A stretch of 64,000 nucleotides of DNA from Ginsengibacter sp963792025 (GTDB lineage Bacteria > Bacteroidota > Bacteroidia > Chitinophagales > Chitinophagaceae). The stretch lies in assembly GCA_963792025.1 (NCBI GenBank), contig CAWBUS010000003.1, positions 186,001 through 250,000 on the forward strand, in the 5' to 3' direction. The notes under the pieces were generated by a model, which did no database searches, was not told the DNA's origin, and worked only from the letters and a program-made list of their open reading frames with translations. This document shows, piece by piece, positions 63,326 through 64,000 of the stretch. Position numbers and translations under genes: made by a program. Every line of letters starts with the position of its first letter. Position 1 is the first letter of the stretch.

Positions 63326-64000
63326 TTATTTGATATGAAATCTTTCAAATGATCGCCAATATTTGTCTTTATATATATCATACTCAATTTCAAATTGGTC
63401 GGAATAAGTTTGCTGAATTTTAAAAAAAACTTTGGAAGGCTTCCGAAAATCTTTACAAGCAAAATAAATTTCTCTTTCGCTATTTGCTGTTTGCCTGCCT
63501 ACGTTTAAATAACCATCATAGTCTTGTAATTCCCCCATTACTTCTTCTTCAATTTTAGCCAACATCTTGTAGTCTTTGTCATTTGGCATTCCATTATCAT
63601 TTTTCCCATCATATTTAAATATCAATACAGAGATCCAGGGGTGCGATGCTTTGCTATTCCAATTTAATAATTCTTCGTTTACTAAAGCTATCAGTTTGCC
63701 ACCTTTATCAAGATTTGCTTCGAGCAATGAATATTCATCGTTTTCTGTATTATAACGGGTGCCTTCATACTTCTCTAAAAATTCCTTCTGCCTCCAATTT
63801 AAAAAATCTTTGAGTTTATCAATAGGTATAATTTCCTCTTGCGCATCTTGCTTACCGATTACAGTTATTTCATCAATGTTGTTTACAAAATCAAGCTCTC
63901 CAATATAATTGTCCAGGAAAATATAAGCTCCGTTTGAAATTTGCTTTTTGTTATCTTCTGTTAAGTCGTCATGTAAAATTGTAATATCAACTTCATCCGG
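63326..64000 (-). CDS. DUF695 domain protein, 5' end beyond the window
   Basis: The frame is open from the stop at 63326 up to the window edge at 64000, so at least 224 residues are visible and the start is outside. The C-terminal half has the DUF695 pattern: HPWISVLIFKYDGKNDNGMP, then KMLAKIEEEVMGELQDYDGYLNVGRQTANSEREIYFACKDF, and DKYWRSFERF. Upstream is NGAYIFLDNYIGELDFVNNI, which resembles the N-terminal DUF4026-like part that often precedes DUF695. The function is unknown. Confidence 0.78.
   Translation of the reverse strand, partial: PDEVDITILHDDLTEDNKKQISNGAYIFLDNYIGELDFVNNIDEITVIGKQDAQEEIIPIDKLKDFLNWRQKEFLEKYEGTRYNTENDEYSLLEANLDKGGKLIALVNEELLNWNSKASHPWISVLIFKYDGKNDNGMPNDKDYKMLAKIEEEVMGELQDYDGYLNVGRQTANSEREIYFACKDFRKPSKVFFKIQQTYSDQFEIEYDIYKDKYWRSFERFHIK

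Noticed and set aside
1..64000. CRISPR arrays, tRNA or rRNA genes, phage or transposase genes
   Set aside because: I looked for regularly spaced direct repeats, tRNA-like cloverleaf signatures and transposase motifs and saw none; the repeats found are palindromic or tandem units without such genes.

Overview
The window looks like chromosomal DNA from a Bacteroidota species, most likely Chitinophagaceae. The evidence is an AT-leaning composition, a SusC-type TonB receptor coupled to a DUF4249 lipoprotein, TPR sensor kinases with LytTR regulators, BlaI/M56 pairs, many lipoprotein signal peptides, TAnnTTTG-type -7 promoter boxes and short GTA-loop palindromic repeats. The genus assignment is inference. 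I see no rRNA, tRNA, CRISPR array, transposase or phage gene.

Layout. 0.3-3 kb: a LytTR response regulator and a TPR histidine kinase. 3.2-22 kb: a long plus-strand run. It starts with several small NTF2/SnoaL-type proteins (two of these early genes broken), RidA, a DUF2306 membrane protein and an MHS-type MFS transporter. It continues into three APC amino-acid permeases interleaved with an M1 peptidase, an M19 dipeptidase, SDR enzymes and membrane proteins, and ends with DinB-like and O-methyltransferase genes. This reads as a peptide and amino-acid acquisition region. 22-25.4 kb: a minus-strand TonB receptor/DUF4249 pair. 25.6-30.1 kb: an ABC ATPase and a giant ABC-2 permease fused to an M1 peptidase. 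30-36.5 kb: minus-strand envelope proteins, a Tat-exported dienelactone hydrolase and a nagB-nagA operon with two exported proteins. 36.9-40.8 kb: ferredoxin plus 2-oxoacid:ferredoxin oxidoreductase KorAB. 41-45 kb: sialate O-acetylesterase and a second, orphan TPR kinase. 45.5-48.1 kb: BlaI with a frameshifted M56 (BlaR1-like) gene.

48-59 kb is a region of decay and repeats: a 247-bp palindromic element with 16-bp terminal inverted repeats, a frameshifted aldo/keto reductase, a GH39-like glycosidase whose 3' end is duplicated around a 241-bp tandem repeat, two broken alpha/beta hydrolases beside an intact epoxide hydrolase, and an operon remnant made of an internally deleted EgtD-like methyltransferase, an intact disulfide oxidoreductase and a truncated OpuC-type ATPase. 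59-64 kb holds an S9 peptidase, a lipoprotein, a DnaJ-domain protein, a truncated PhnB-like protein and a DUF695 gene running off the edge. Two diverged copies of a promoter-bearing intergenic segment drive unrelated genes there.

The most notable items are the ABC/M1-peptidase fusion system, the duplicated promoter cassette near 62-63 kb, the repeat architecture behind the GH39 gene, the decayed EgtD operon, and the density of broken genes. All domain calls are by eye from motifs; no database search was run.
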